Notes: generated by a model from the sequence alone, not told the origin. A DNA stretch of 64,000 nt from Patagioenas fasciata (GCF_037038585.1 NC_092522.1:47405661-47469660); one strand, 5' to 3'; numbered from the stretch's first letter, positions 48,101 through 60,596 are shown. A program made the numbers and translations.

Positions 48101-51100
48101 CCCATTAAAGACAACAGCATTAGGAGTTGTTTTCAAAACACAAGAGCTTCTTGCCTAACACTTTCAGAGCTGCTGTTCTCAGCTAAACTGATGGGTTGTT
48201 CTGTGTCTTTATTTTTAGTATGAGAAACTCAAAATAAACTTCGAAGAAGCTCTTTGAAGTCAAATGCACATGTCAAAATGTGAAAAATACATCTTGACAC
48301 AACTGATTCCTATTTTTTTTCTTGTAAGGTTAGTTAAACCAGCACAACGTAAAGTACTGTGGAAGACAGAGGAAAATATTTTAGGCCTGTTTTCCCTGTT
48401 GATGTAAAAGACTGTGAGAGATGGAAGGCAGCAGTGGTCTGTGCCTTTCATGTCCTCACTTCCCACTGAGAAAATAACCTTGCTCTCAACCTGACTAATT
48501 CCTCCAGTGATCCGAAAACCAAAGACAACTTCTCTGTACCTAAGTGGGCTATCTCTGTGCTCCCAAAAGGGACAGCAGATTAACTTTAGATCATGCCTGA
48601 AAAGCTACTCACCTATGCTGTATTTTCTTCATACCCCACATTCTGAAAAGACACTGAGTTGCAAAACTTCACATTTGTGAAGAAAAATACCTAGGAGTTG
48701 GAAATAAAGTGAAAGTTTCCTCCCTGCCTTCGGCCCTCTTGCCCTTCCTTCTTTCCTTCTTCCCCAAAATAAAGCGTCATTTTGCTTTATTCCCACGCAA
48801 GTGAGTGAGAAACAGATTGATCCTTGTGGTTTGCTTTGGTCATATATACTTTTTTTTTTTTTTAATCTGCCTTCCAGTAGTAATACTCCCAGTAATAACA
48901 TTAAGGCTTTAAAAAGACTAAAGGCTCCCAGGGTCACAGCTGGTAAATTTTCATGCAGAAGCTACAAACTATTTTCCTCACTATAGTAGATCCTCTTATC
49001 TGGTTCATTATCAGTAGAATCCCCTGTATACTAAAATCCAGAGGCAGCAAAATACTGAGGCATGTGCTTAGAGATAAGCTTCTGTTTACATGATTTCCCA
49101 CATGAAAACGTATAGACAAAAGCTGTTATGGAGAAACTGTGACACCATATGGACATTCTCTCAATTGTCACATTTCTTCATATATATGCTTTTCAGGCTG
49201 AAAGATGGAGAAGCATAGATTACGTACATTTTAACAGCCCTTTTGCTTCCCTGTAGAGCCAATGGTAAAATCTATTTAAGCTTTTCCACCCTGCTCTGAA
49301 TCCTAGGAAGGGGGAGAGGTCAAAAATGAATGGTGCAGCCCATGGCTGAATGGAAAGTCCTAATTTTTTTTGAAAAAAGGAAAGTAAATGGGGTCAAGAA
49401 ATGGGAAAGCCGACTGTTGCTGGGAAGCATTTCAATTCCAGTCTGTACAGCAAATGCTCTTCAGCTACATGAAGCAGATAAAAAATGACCGCAGATTTCA
49501 GTAGTGTCCTGTCAAGTAGGTTAGTAAAATAAAGACAGATGGCAAAGGATTATATCTAATTCTTTTTCCTAATTCATCTTTTCCTGACCATTCCACTGCA
49601 CTCAGTCTAACTATAGATTTACCAGCTTAACTTCCTCTATACAGCTTACAGCGACAAACCACATAGTATAGATTCGTAACTTCCCATCATTAGGAATGTT
49701 TAATTGGACGCAACTGCTTTTCATCAGCTGCCTTGAAATGCTGCCTTGGAATGAAGGATGTTTACACTGTTACAACAGTAGAACTCTAGATTCATTTTTA
49801 AAGCAAACATCCTAAAAAGCCCAGGAATATCAAAGTGTTTCTGGTGAATGTAGCTGTCCTGCTCAGTCAAAGCAGAATTTCATGCTGGACTCTTTTACCC
49901 AGACACGAGTAATCTCACAGCACAATATTAACAGTACTGTCCTAAAGATACCTTACTGTTTCTTTCCTGTGCTCTTTTTTCCTGTGCAGATGAAGGAAGG
50001 AAGCCACGTAGCGCAGCCCTGATAATGCCGAAAGCATGCAGTCCATGATTTGGTGCAAGAGGGTTCATTCTGCAGTCACAACTTCTCACTGCCTGCCTGA
50101 TACTGTTCTCCCTCCTTCCCCACTCAATTATTTGAAGCTATTTTTTGAAAATTCCCTCTGGTTTTGATGCCTCTGTTTCCAAATGGCTGGCTTGAGACAC
50201 ACTGAGCCTGATCTTCCCAGGTGCGGATGATCAGTAGTAGTTCCTTATGGAGTCAATGGGAAACTGACAGTATTCAGCACCTTCCTAAGCCTAGTTTATA
50301 GTATCTTCAGGGAAGTGGGGAAGCGTGCATCCAGCATATGGTCTGTGCTGTCTCACTGCTTCTGCTTGCTTTTACCCCTCTCTCTGTACTAACACTTCCC
50401 GGAAATTCCAGATCTGGGCTCTCTTTTAGATAGTACTTTTGGTTTTCTGTGCATTTATCATTCTTGTCTTTGAGTTTCTAAATTTCTCCAGTAAAAAAGC
50501 TGGGAAATGGCAGTTACCTTTCTTCCTATACCTTTCCTTTTACTTTCCTCTCCTCTTTTTTTTTTTTTTTAATCCAGTATCCCTTGCTTTCTTTTCACCA
50601 GAAAAAAAATGCAAGGCACATGTCAGTGACAACAGCACCATCTTCTGTTCTGCACAGATCATGAAGGCTTCACTCTTCATGAGTTTCAGTGTCTGAACAA
50701 GTCTGAATGTATGTAGGGAAGTATGGGTGCATGAAAGACTACAGAAGCTTCTGCTCTATAGCACTTACCTCTGTGAGCCTTTACATTTGTCTTTTATTCT
50801 TCTCCTCATAAAAGATCAGTTACAAAACTTATGCTACTTTTGCTTTCCTTTCCCATGGCTTAACACATTGCCTATTTCTGATTTTATTTATTTATTTGTT
50901 TATTTATCACAATTAGTGTTATACTTGTTCTCTGTTGATAGTACTGCACTGATTGTCACTAGGGAAATAAGCAGCCCAAATAGATGACAAGATACATACA
51001 AACAGGGGATCAACTTATCAGTTCACAAAGAAGGCCATAGACCACAGAAGGTCATGGACCATGTGCTGCATAAAGGTTGTGTCAGTGTGACCACAAAGGG

Positions 51101-53950
51101 ATGTTTGGGAGTATAAAAGAAGAAAATGAGGTGGGAGTTAGCACAGGAAAAAGCATGAAGCATTAAGGCTTACTCGGAAGTCTAAGATATTGACAATTAA
51201 GGCTGGCAGCATGGGTAGGTCAGGGTGGAAGTCAGTGTCTTGGTATTAGATAAGAGGATGGAGAATGATAGACTAATGAGTTGGGAAAGGGAAAAGGAAA
51301 CGAAGCAGCATGTGTTTGATGTAGCACAGAGGAGGGAACCAGCAGGGACATAAAGGGAGAGGTGGCAGGTTAAACAGCAGGCTAAGAAACAGATCTTCAC
51401 CACGTCAAGAGCTAATTAGGGTAAGAATGCTTTTGTTAGGCCAGGGAAGGGGATATGGACATGGTATGATGACAGCCCAGACAATAATTTCAAGTATGTG
51501 GGTAGATAGGAACAGGTCTGTTTGGGGGAAATTCTGCAGATAGAATTTTCAAGATATGGGGTTTGTTCATATTTCACAATGGAGTTTCTCATCTCTGTCC
51601 TGCTTCCCGTAGGCTCAATGATAGTATTAAATGGCACAGAGAGACTCTGGTTAGGGACGAGGAGCGTGTAGCAAGCCCTACATCTGTTCCAGGGACTTGA
51701 GAAGTATTTCCTGGCCTATAGATAGTAGCAGCCTGTAAAGAGGACATGTGCAGACTGGCCATCTATTTCAGGGCTGTCTGCTATTGCGGTGGACTGGTTT
51801 TGATGTTTCACGTAATTCCTCTTAGTCTCAGGTTTCTAAAACAGATTAATCTGACTGAGGGACAATATCTCATATGGCAGAAATAAAGCAAGCAGCTGCA
51901 GGCTGTCCTCTCTAAAAAAAAAAAAAAAAACACCAAGCTATTTCAACCTTTGATCTAATTAATATGCTGAGGTTGGAGGGGACCTGGATAGGTCAGGGAA
52001 TAGAGAACATCTTCTAAATAAGAGCACAGAGCATATGAGAGATGGGCAGGTGTGGGATATTCTGAGTGGTGGTGCAGGAAGCCGGGGCTGAAGGCACTGT
52101 GGAATCCTAGAGGTGTCTGCAGCTGGAGGCAGGGGGCTGGCTCAGGAAGGAGGCAGGAAAGGGTTGGGATAAGCTGGGAAAGCGGAGAGAACAGAACGGG
52201 ACATGGTCTTTGGTGAGGCAGGGGTATGTGTTGGAAGTGTGGAGCTGGCAAGCACAAATGTAGGGTCCCAGCAGGAGAAGAGTTAATGAATACGGTGCGA
52301 GGGTGTGAATGCTGTGGCTCCTGACACTTGAAAATTAAAAAAATGCTGCTCCTTCCTCCTTTTCTCTGTCTTAACTCCATATTCATCTTTCTGCTGTTTT
52401 TTTCGTTTTTGTTTATCTTTCCACATCACGTTCCACTCAGAAGCTCCCCAGTCTAATCTCCCACGGTCTTAATTTCTCACCCACTTCTTTTTGTCTGATA
52501 AGACAATCTGCAGTGAAACAGTTCAAATCTAAATGCTGATGTTTAACTTGATGTAATAAGACTTTAGATTTGGCGCCCCACTGTGATAAAGATAAAGGCA
52601 AGGCAGAATTCAGGCAATAATGGAGAAATAGCACAGCACCTAGTATTTTATTCCATTTTGATTGCTATTTGTTGTGCAGACCTTTAACGCTTCATTTAGT
52701 TAAGCCTTACAGGTGCCTGGAAGGGAAGAGTAAGCTTGTAATAAAGAAGTGATACCCTGCTTGGCACTTTTTCAAGCCTGATGAAAGAAACACCCACAAT
52801 TCATCAGACTGCATGCTATAAGTAAGAAATGGAAGAATTACTAAAGACATCAGAGCAAATGGAAAAGCAAACAAAATGTATTATGGCATGAAAGAGACTT
52901 CAACTGTAAGTATCCTATTTACTAACATAGATCATACTCATTCTTCCTCCATAAAATGTTTTTGTGCGTGTGAAACAAGGAGCTAGGTTTTACTTTACAT
53001 TTAAGTAAATGTATCAGTCTCAGCTGGTTTCTTGAGCTATTTCTACATTCTGTATTTTATATGTAACTGAACACATGCAGAGCAGTAAGGCATACAGAAA
53101 CTGTGCTAGTTAGCAGGTTTAAAATAATTAATTTCCACCTTCTTTTTCTATAATGTATCAGATATATAGTCACACTACAGGTCCACTTTTAATAAGAAGC
53201 TACAGCCATATTGCAATACATAGACTCTCAAAGATAAATTTCTAAAAAAGTCTGGGGAAAATGGATAGCCAGGAAAAGGAGAGACTGTGCCCATGTGATT
53301 TGGGGAGAGTAATTAACTGGGAGCTCACACTGAAAACTTTCAATAAGTCTTTCTTCTTCAGTAGGTGCCAAAGCAACTGTGGCTTAGCCAAAGTAACTCC
53401 CACATCCATTGGAAACCACGTTGTATCCATGCTGCTGTGCAGGGAATTTGCTGTCCATGGCTTTTGCAGGAACAGAAGTTTCCAAATTTGCCCTTTCCTA
53501 CGACCATGTCTTCTAGGAGAATTTTTTGCCGCCATTTTTCACGTGCCAATCTCTAGTTTGTTTGTTGTTTTTTTTTTTTTTTTTCCAAGGGAATTGTAAT
53601 CTTGTGAAGTGAATTTACACTTACTGGGAATGAGGCTGCTTTTCTTAGTTACGCTTTGGCTGCACTAGTACATCAAACTTCCTGAGAGTCGTTTTCTGGC
53701 CCCAGTGCCAGTGGCCCAGACTCTGGTAACAAGCCAGGGGCACAGAGCCAGTGCGCAGCGATGCCTCCCGCCTCTTTCTGAGGGCAGACGCAGGGTGTTC
53801 AGGAAGACTCCCGGTGTGCTGTGATGGCAATGTACACTGGTTCCAACAATGTGTATTGGCACAATGGTAACAAGAAGAATGACAGATGGCAAAACTGAGT
53901 GTTTTGTGTATTACTACTAGCTGATCTCACGAACATGAAGCCCCAAGTTA
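45150..53950. other. Intergenic DNA, AT-rich, no gene recognised
   Basis: About 8.8 kb without a supported gene. Much of 45.5-49.8 kb is AT-rich and could include conserved non-coding DNA. Local points are a tandem pair of ATTGATGTCAATTG (45,720-45,733 and 45,740-45,753), the hairpin at 46,143-46,184, T- or A-runs at 48,850, 50,557, 51,914 and 53,568, and purine-biased stretches at 51.0-51.45 and 51.96-52.3 kb. Confidence 0.5.
46143..46184. repeat. Perfect 13-bp inverted repeat with 16-base loop
   Basis: AAATGTCATATCT at 46,143-46,155 and its exact reverse complement AGATATGACATTT at 46,172-46,184 flank a 16-base loop. The pairing can continue weakly outward (CUUU with AGAG after an internal loop). 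The full hairpin would be about 17-20 pairs. It is shorter than most microRNA precursors but could be a MITE remnant or a structured RNA element. Confidence 0.8.
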
Positions 53951-53954
53951 TGCA

Positions 53955-54162
53955 AGGGAGGGCTCTGATTCGATATTAGGAAACATTTCTTCACGGAAAG
54001 GGGTTGTGAAGCAGTGGAGCAGGCTGCCCAGGGAAGCAGTGGAGGTGTTTAAAAGGCGTTTAAATGAGGTTCTTGGGGACATGGTTTAGTGCTAGTTAGC
54101 TTATTGTTGGACTCAATGATTCTGAGGGTCTCTTCCAACCAAAATGATTCTATGATTCTGTA
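53955..54162 (+). mobile_element. CR1 LINE, 3' end, sense orientation
   Basis: The segment is a short 5'-truncated CR1 copy. It contains 'cgatattaggaaacatttcttcac', 'aagcagtggagcaggctgccca', 'gtggaggtgttt', and the terminal 'ttggactcaatgattctgagggtctcttccaacc' followed by the ATTCTATGATTCTG tail that CR1 elements of birds carry in place of poly(A). Divergence is visibly lower than in the copy near 8 kb. It lies upstream of the TARBP1 promoter in the same orientation as the gene. Confidence 0.92.
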
Positions 54163-54229
54163 GTTTCTAAGGCATACATTGAAAAAATTTTACCCCGCTG
54201 AACATGGCACTAACATCTGGAATGCCCCT

Positions 54230-55470
54230 GTTGGGCCCTCCCGTGCTTGACACGTGAGCACACACCGGGGGTCAGGCAATGCCCAGAAGCCAGGCCAACC
54301 GGTACCGCTCATGCGGACATACACCGCTGTGCATGTGCGGGCCTGGGGGGCTTCACGGCGCCAGGCCCCCCCCAGAGCCTCACGGGACCTGCCCGTTCCC
54401 CAGCCGGTCGCGCACCCGAGCGGGCGGCCGGTCCGTTCGCGAACCTCCTGCCGCCCACCGCCGCGCAGGGGGCCAAGCGCTACCGCTGGCCGCGCGCGGG
54501 CTGGCCGGGCCCCGCCCGTCCCCGCCTGCGCAGGCGCGGCGCTGCCGCTCGCTGCTCTCCCCCCGCAGCATGGAGGTGGTGCTGGCCGACGCGCTGCTGG
54601 CCCGCGGCGGGGACCCTTGCGCGCTGCTGCGGGCCGTCTGCGCGCCGCTCTCGGCCGAGCGCGCGGAGGCGCTGCGCCTCTTGCTCCAGCGCCTGGTGGC
54701 GGGCGGGCCGCCGCCGGCGGCCGAGGCCGAGGCGCTGAGGCGGGCGGCCTGGGAGGTGGCGCTGGAGCGGTGCCGGCCGCTGCTGCGCGGCGTGGAGGGG
54801 ACGGCGGCGGCGGGGGGGTGCGGGGAGCGGCTGCGGCTGGCGCGGGCGGCGCGGGGGGCGCTGCGGCACTGCGTGGAGCTGTGCGGGGCGCCGCTGGCGG
54901 CTCGGCTGGCCCAGGACGCGCTGGTGGAGCTGGCGGCGGGCGGCGGGGCGGGCGCGGAGGCGGCGGTGGAGGCGCTGGTGGCGGCGGCTGTGCGGCTGGA
55001 AGAGCCGGCGCTGCTGGCGCGGTGCGTGGCGGCAGCGCTGGCGCTGGTGCGGGAGGAGGGCGAAGGGGAGGCGGCCGCGGCGCTGGTGGCAGGGCGGCTG
55101 CTGCCGGCGCTGGGCGGCAACGGGGTGGCGCTGCGGCTGGTCTGGGAGGGGTTGCTGGGCGCCGGGGAGCCGCCGCGGGCCGGGCGGGCGCTGCTGGCGC
55201 TGAGCTCTCTGGCCGACGCGCTGTTGCCGCGGGGCCCGGCGGGGCCGGGGCTGGACGCGCGGCTGTGCCCGCGCTTCTGGCGGGTGGTACAGGAGGGTCT
55301 GACCGAGCGGGACGGGCTGTGCCGCAAGCGGGCCCGCTACCTGTTGAAGCGAGCACTGGACCTGAGTGGCGGGCAGCGCGCCCAGCTGCGCTGCCCCGCG
55401 GAGCCCGGAGACGGTACGGCGGGACGGGGACATGGGTGCGGGCTGCCCGGGCTGAATAGCCGGTAGAAAA
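54230..55470 (+). promoter_or_regulatory. TARBP1: CpG island and TATA-less promoter of TARBP1
   Basis: GC content and CpG density rise sharply at about 54,230 and fall at about 55,470, covering the promoter, exon 1 and the short first intron. Just before the start codon are a GC box CCCGCCC (54,511-54,517) and an NRF1-type site TGCGCAGGCGC (54,527-54,537), with no TATA box. Transcription probably starts between about 54,500 and 54,565, leaving a short 5' untranslated leader. This layout is usual for housekeeping genes. Long open frames on both strands within the island result from its composition. Confidence 0.85.
54570..55413 (+). CDS. TARBP1: TARBP1 coding exon 1 (residues 1-281)
   Basis: TARBP1 is the vertebrate counterpart of yeast Trm3, a SPOUT-family enzyme that methylates the 2'-OH of G18 in certain tRNAs; it was first described as a protein binding the HIV-1 TAR RNA. 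This exon encodes the start of its N-terminal helical-repeat (HEAT-like) region. The start at 54,570 is chosen because the protein beginning MEVVLADALLARGGDP aligns with the known N-terminus (MEWVLAEALL in human). The context is also strong (A at -3, G at +4). The same frame is open 97 codons further upstream, but that part is promoter sequence. Residues are dominated by Leu, Ala, Arg, Gly and Glu because the DNA is extremely GC-rich. The stretch FWRVVQEGL...RKRARYLLKRALDLS near the end is the conserved signature. The exon ends at GAC G|GTACGG, phase 1. A signal peptide and membrane segments are absent. Confidence 0.95.
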
Positions 55471-55499
55471 TTGTTATTTTCTGTTTTTGTTGTTCTTAG
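55414..55499 (+). other. TARBP1: TARBP1 intron 1 (86 bases)
   Basis: GT at 55,414 and AG at 55,499 bound this very short intron. Its left half is still GC-rich; the right half has a T-rich tract before the acceptor. If it were retained, the frame from exon 1 would run into a TAG stop at 55,464-55,466, giving an approximately 298-residue truncated product. Confidence 0.9.
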
Positions 55500-55597
55500 A
55501 GTTGAGTCTGTTCTGGTGGTCTGCCGAAAAGAATGAGAAACTGATGCAGTTTTGGGAAACTTACATTTTGGTAATGGAAACCTTGGAAGGAAACCAG
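55500..55597 (+). CDS. TARBP1: TARBP1 coding exon 2 (residues 282-314)
   Basis: After an intron of only 86 bases, the acceptor TTCTTAG leads into a 98-base exon. It encodes [17 protein letters not shown] and then [15 protein letters not shown], a very close match to the SLFWWSE... and IMETLEGNQ segments of mammalian TARBP1. The donor is CAG|GTACGG and the exon ends in phase 0. Codon use drops abruptly from the GC-saturated exon 1 to ordinary composition. Confidence 0.96.
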
Positions 55598-56493
55598 GTA
55601 CGGACACCCTAAAACCTGCTCTTGTCACAGCTTGTGTGTGATATGTTACTCGTGGCACTGGTACTGTAAGTATTGAGTAAAATATTTCCAGTTTTAGTGG
55701 TCGAGGGTATCTATGTAAACATTAGCTGGAATCTACTTATTTATTTATTTATTTTTAATTTTAAATTCTTAAAATACAGCAGGTGTAATTAATTTGGAAT
55801 AAATTCAGAACTCTCACCTATCCCTGAAATAATTCAGCTTAAAGCAGTGGGTTGAACTTTGAAAGAAAAACCTGAATTGCAGCGTATTGAAAGGCCACAA
55901 GTAACCTGTTTCTTAGGGAATATCAGGCTATTGCAACTTAATAAGCTCTTCTCAGTGGAGGGTGATACATCTGTGTGGTAAAGCACTTGTGGCCTTGGAT
56001 GAAATTTACTGAGTTTTACTCAATGTCCAGTGTTCTTGGCAGAAGGATTGCTGTTGACTTGAGGCTTCTGTAATTGCATGGTGTTGAGGTGTTAACAGTT
56101 AGTTGTAAGTACCTCTTTACAGTTACTTTATTTGCATATAATTGTCCTGTAACTGAAAAAAAAAACCACCAGTATTTACCAAAATGTTTAATTTTAGAGA
56201 TTTGTGCTGGTTTATTATACTTTATATTAAAAAAATGGTTGGTTATTAGAAAGTATTGTTGTTATGGTATAGCAGCACAGAAGTATCAGTTTTTCTTTAA
56301 TGCTAACCTGCAATTGTTATATACCAAATGCTGGGATCAGTTGCACAGGTGTTGCAGGCTTATTTAAATGCAGTTATATTGTCAATCACTATATTACTAC
56401 TGTTGATAATAAATTCTTATTCATGACTAAGCACTGGTTGTTTGGTTTGAGATAAAAACCGAATACTTATATTGCATCTGATTTGCATTTCAG

Positions 56494-56563
56494 ATCCATG
56501 TCATAAAGCCAGTATTACCCAAACTAAACAGCTTGTATGAGCATGCTATATCAGGGGAAAAAG
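56494..56563 (+). CDS. TARBP1: TARBP1 coding exon 3 (residues 315-337)
   Basis: A 70-base exon between TTTGCATTTCAG and G|GTAAGAT encodes [19 protein letters not shown] followed by SGEK. The [11 protein letters not shown] stretch is identical in mammalian TARBP1. It continues the helical-repeat region. It starts in phase 0 and ends in phase 1. Confidence 0.96.
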
Positions 56564-57482
56564 GTAAGATGCAACTTTTCTGAAGCATCTAAACATTAGG
56601 CAGTTAAGTCACACTTTTTTCTTTACTGTTTTAGTAGCACCTTTTTGTTATGTTTTGTTTCTCAGGTTAGCTGTTTACTAGGTGGCTATTCCAGTTCTTG
56701 TGGATGTGCTACATGCATAGCTTGCTTGGCAAACATGACAGGCAATGCCTCTCTGTTATGAGGTGCAACAAGAAAAAATCCTAGTGTATGCTTATTGTTT
56801 ACTAAGTTATCATGAAATATTTTTTCTGTTGGCAAAGTCAGCTAAATGGTCTTTTTCCACTGTGTTGTGTTTTACTTGAACTAATGTGAAAATAAAACAA
56901 AGCCAAAGATTCTTAGAGTAGTCTTATGAGCTAAGTCACCAGCACAACTGTAAAAGGGGAAAAAAACTCGCCAAACCTTGATGTAATTTGGGAGAGAAGA
57001 AATAAAGCGAGTGCTGAGACAGCATTGTGAAGGATATAATACGATGTTTTGTAAGGCAGAATGGAGCACATCTAATTAGATAGTGCACAATGTTAGAAGT
57101 TAAAAGATTTTCTAAAGTGGGAAGACTATTAATGTGAAAGTATTGCAGGTGAATATTGTGTTGGGATGAGGAGAGTTGCAGGAAGAGGGAATGTGTTTTT
57201 TGTATTTGTTGGCCATTTTAATTTATAACTACTTAAATTCAGATGGTAAGTTTTGAAACACGTGTTAATTTTTTAATTTAGCTGTAATTTAGCAGGCTAA
57301 TTTTATAAATCTTATAATCCTCTTTTAAAAATATCTTGTGTATTGGCTGTGAGGTTATCTAGAATGTCAGTATGTTGTCTGCTAGTTTGATAAATTTCCG
57401 TAAAACATAATGTTGCATAAAGCGTATGTTAATGTATCATTGTTATTCCTGTATAAGTTTAGAAGAATTTACTTTGTTACAG

Positions 57483-57631
57483 ATTGCTGGTTGTTTCACC
57501 CATCATGGCACATGTGCATCTATAAACGAATGTTTGAGAGTGAGAATAAGACATTGACAAAGGAAGGCATTCTTCATTTTCTAGAGCTTTATGAAACAAA
57601 GCATCTGCCAAATTCACTTGGTTTTTCAGAG
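57483..57631 (+). CDS. TARBP1: TARBP1 coding exon 4 (residues 338-387)
   Basis: A 149-base exon encodes a strongly conserved block including [20 protein letters not shown], then [19 protein letters not shown], and ends with GFSE. The [21 protein letters not shown] core is the same in human, making this one of the clearest identification points. The acceptor is TTGTTACAG, the donor GAG|GTAAGG. The phase goes from 1 to 0. Confidence 0.97.
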
Positions 57632-58734
57632 GTAAGGGTGTTATTATTACTTGCCAGAACATACAGATATTCTAATTTGTCATATATCTTAACACAATTG
57701 CCTGAGTACTGTTGGAATTAGGCACGTTGTGTAAAAGTACCCTTTTATTTAGCTGTGCAAGTGGTAGCAGTATTTGTCAGTGATGTCAAATAATGTAATT
57801 GAAAAATGGCAAGGCTAGAGGGAATGTGGTTTTGCGTTTCCCATATTTCAAACTAGTGCTCTCTAATGTTAGCTCCCAACTTATTGAAATTTGTTACCAG
57901 AAGTGGAGTTCTAAGAAGCATGATTGGCTCAGATTTTCAGAGTACATCAACCTCTCCAAAATTATTAATATTACTTGATCAGAGTCTTCGATTAAACCTG
58001 GTCAACAGGCTTCAAGTCTGTGAATAGTATCTCCTGCTCAAGGATGGATTTTGAAGATCCATTGCTAGACAACCCTGTGAAGGTGTGAATGTTTTTGTAG
58101 TATAATCAGTATGTTGCTGTATCCCATTACGGATCACACCTTAACATATTCGATGTGTGGGAATAAATATTTTACTTTATCCAAGTATAAAGTTATTTTA
58201 TTTATTAGTATGGCATGCAAGTTGACTCCCCAGCCAGCCTACACCTTAGTAAGGAACAATCTGTTTTATATTATTATTTATTTCTTCTCTTTCATAGAAG
58301 CAGCTTTGCCTTCAGAGGTTAACTTTTCTTATTTATACAAATGAAGTCAACCTCTTTATGAAGAACTTGAATTCCAGTCAACCTTAAAACACACCCTAGA
58401 TCTTTCTGCTTCTTTTGGCCCCTAGTCTTTCTTTTAGTTAATGTTTAAATATCTTTTCTCTAGCCATCTCCTGAAAGGATTTCTTACTTGCCTGCAGCAT
58501 TCACAATGCTCTGTGAAATGTACCTCGTGAAAAAATGGCTTTACTTGTTTATTCTTCTCCTCCCCTTCTCTTTACTTTCTGCCTCCTTTTGCTTCCACTA
58601 GTTACTACTAGCCAAGGGTCTTCTCTAATTTCTGACTGTCCTTTTAACATCTGGTGAAATGATGCTAGCTAGCCTTTCTGTAACAGTGTGTTGCAAGTGT
58701 GCGTTTAGCTGTTGTTCTTGTTTCCTTTTATCAG

Positions 58735-58787
58735 TTTGTTATTGGACCATTAATGGATGCCCTCTCAGAAAGTTCTCTCTATAGCAG
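58735..58787 (+). CDS. TARBP1: TARBP1 coding exon 5 (residues 388-405)
   Basis: A small 53-base exon between TTTTATCAG and AG|GTGAGC encodes FVIGPLMDALSESSLYSR, nearly identical to the mammalian FIIGPLMDALSESSLYSR. It ends in phase 2; the final Arg codon is completed by exon 6. Confidence 0.96.
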
Positions 58788-60596
58788 GTGAGCCACTGAT
58801 TTATTTTTTTTTTAATTATTCATTATGGGAAATGTATTTTAATAATACTGGTTAGAGTATGTGGGTAAAATCCTGGATAAAGGAAAACACATTAACAAAT
58901 GGTGTTGCTAAACTGTCTGACAGGTAAAGAGTTTATCAGGAAAGGTGAGTGGCTGTGAGGAAGATGAACTGAGTTCAATTTTATCCTAGTAATAGCAAGC
59001 AACATAGGGATGTCTCAAGGTCCTCTTTTACACCTGGTGTTGAAATATTAATTTGGAAGTGAAGTGAGGTATGATAAATGAATAACTTATTGAAGTTTTT
59101 TTTTTTTTTCTTGCCATATAGAAAAAAGAGATTGTTCTAAATGTTGCCATGTTATAACTGATAGAAGTGTTTTTTTTACAGTGCCTGATTATCTTTTAGG
59201 AAATTACTACTTTTTCTCAGGAGACTATTTGAGGTGGACGGATGACAGTAGCTTCCCTTGGTGTAAATACATAAAAAACAGTTACAAGTTTGAGGAGTTG
59301 CCAGTTGCTGTTCATCTGGTGTACTGTTGGCATTCAGTCCTTTGTGTTAGTTGCATGGAGAGTATGAATGCATCATGCCAGATGAAATGGCTTGGATGCT
59401 TCATCTAGCACTCTGAAGCTCTGTTCAGGGTGAAACTCAAGTAGCCTTGACCGGCTGGCTGTGTTAAGCAGCTAGAAAAGTTGCCGCTGTCTATTTGTGG
59501 CACTTTTGGGGAGGGGAGTGTGACTGTCACTCATTAAACTGCTGATAGGTTTAGATTTGGTGGTTCTGTATATCTGGATAAAGCATAGTCAAAATTGGTT
59601 GTGTCACCTAAACACAGCAGGAGAAACGTGACCCCTTTGGGCTCTGGCAGCAGTTGTGTGTTTCTCCTCTGGTGCAGCTGGCTGCAGTGTGATTTGCGTG
59701 GGCATGCACTGATGGGAAATCAGAGCTTGAAACAGGAGCTGAGTGCTTTGGTGTGTATGTTGGAGCTGTGTTGGATTGGTGCTTCGTCATCATCTCTCTG
59801 AGCTTCTGTATTTCTGGTGACACATGTTGGCATGTGTAGAGGAGGGTGCATATTTGAGTATACCAAGAACATACAAAGTTATTATGGTTTCTGTTAAGCT
59901 ATATGAGAGAGAACTAAAATTTCAGATGGTCTGATGCTAATCCCTTATAGTCAGAGTCCTGAGATTTGATAGGACACAGATTGTCTGTGTTGGTCTCATA
60001 CAAGGTTTCTTGCATCTCTACATAAAAGCTTCTGTGCTGGTCAGTGGTTTTGTTTATACTGATTTTATAACCTGTTCCAAGGAGAAGTCCTTGCTCCCTA
60101 GCCCACTTGCGCAGGTAATTCGTCTTTGCTGTTCTCCAGATGAGGCTGGTTGTGTCCCCGCTGTATACCACTCATGTTGTCTTGTGGGCCTTGGCAACCT
60201 ACTCCCAGAGGCCTGTGGTGTTCTGTGGGTGCAGGCATGGGGTTGAGCTGACAGTGCTGTTCCTTACTCTGGCCTCAATGTGAGATGCTCTCAGGCCTAA
60301 GTAATTTGACTTGAAGCTGTGTTTGAATACTGGAGTGTGCTGCCACTATGGTCTTGTAGGTGGCCAGGGAGACTTGTGTTGTTTTGACCGTCCCCATCTT
60401 CTGTGTGTTTGCTGGGTGCTGTTGGAATGCTGGGCTAAGTGGAGGGTGCAATCTTACACACTTGATCTCTGTGGCCTTTTGGAGCAGCCTCTGCAGTGAT
60501 TTAACCACTGAACCATGCTTTGGTTTTGTCTAGGGACAGCCCTACTTATAGCTGTTAACATGCAAGTTGTCTATTTGATGTTTTAAAACCCAACAG

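Noticed and set aside
54190-55658. Long open frames of 315-401 codons on both strands across the TARBP1 CpG island
   Set aside because: They arise because stop codons are rare in very GC-rich DNA; only the frame starting at 54,570 matches a known protein and joins downstream exons.
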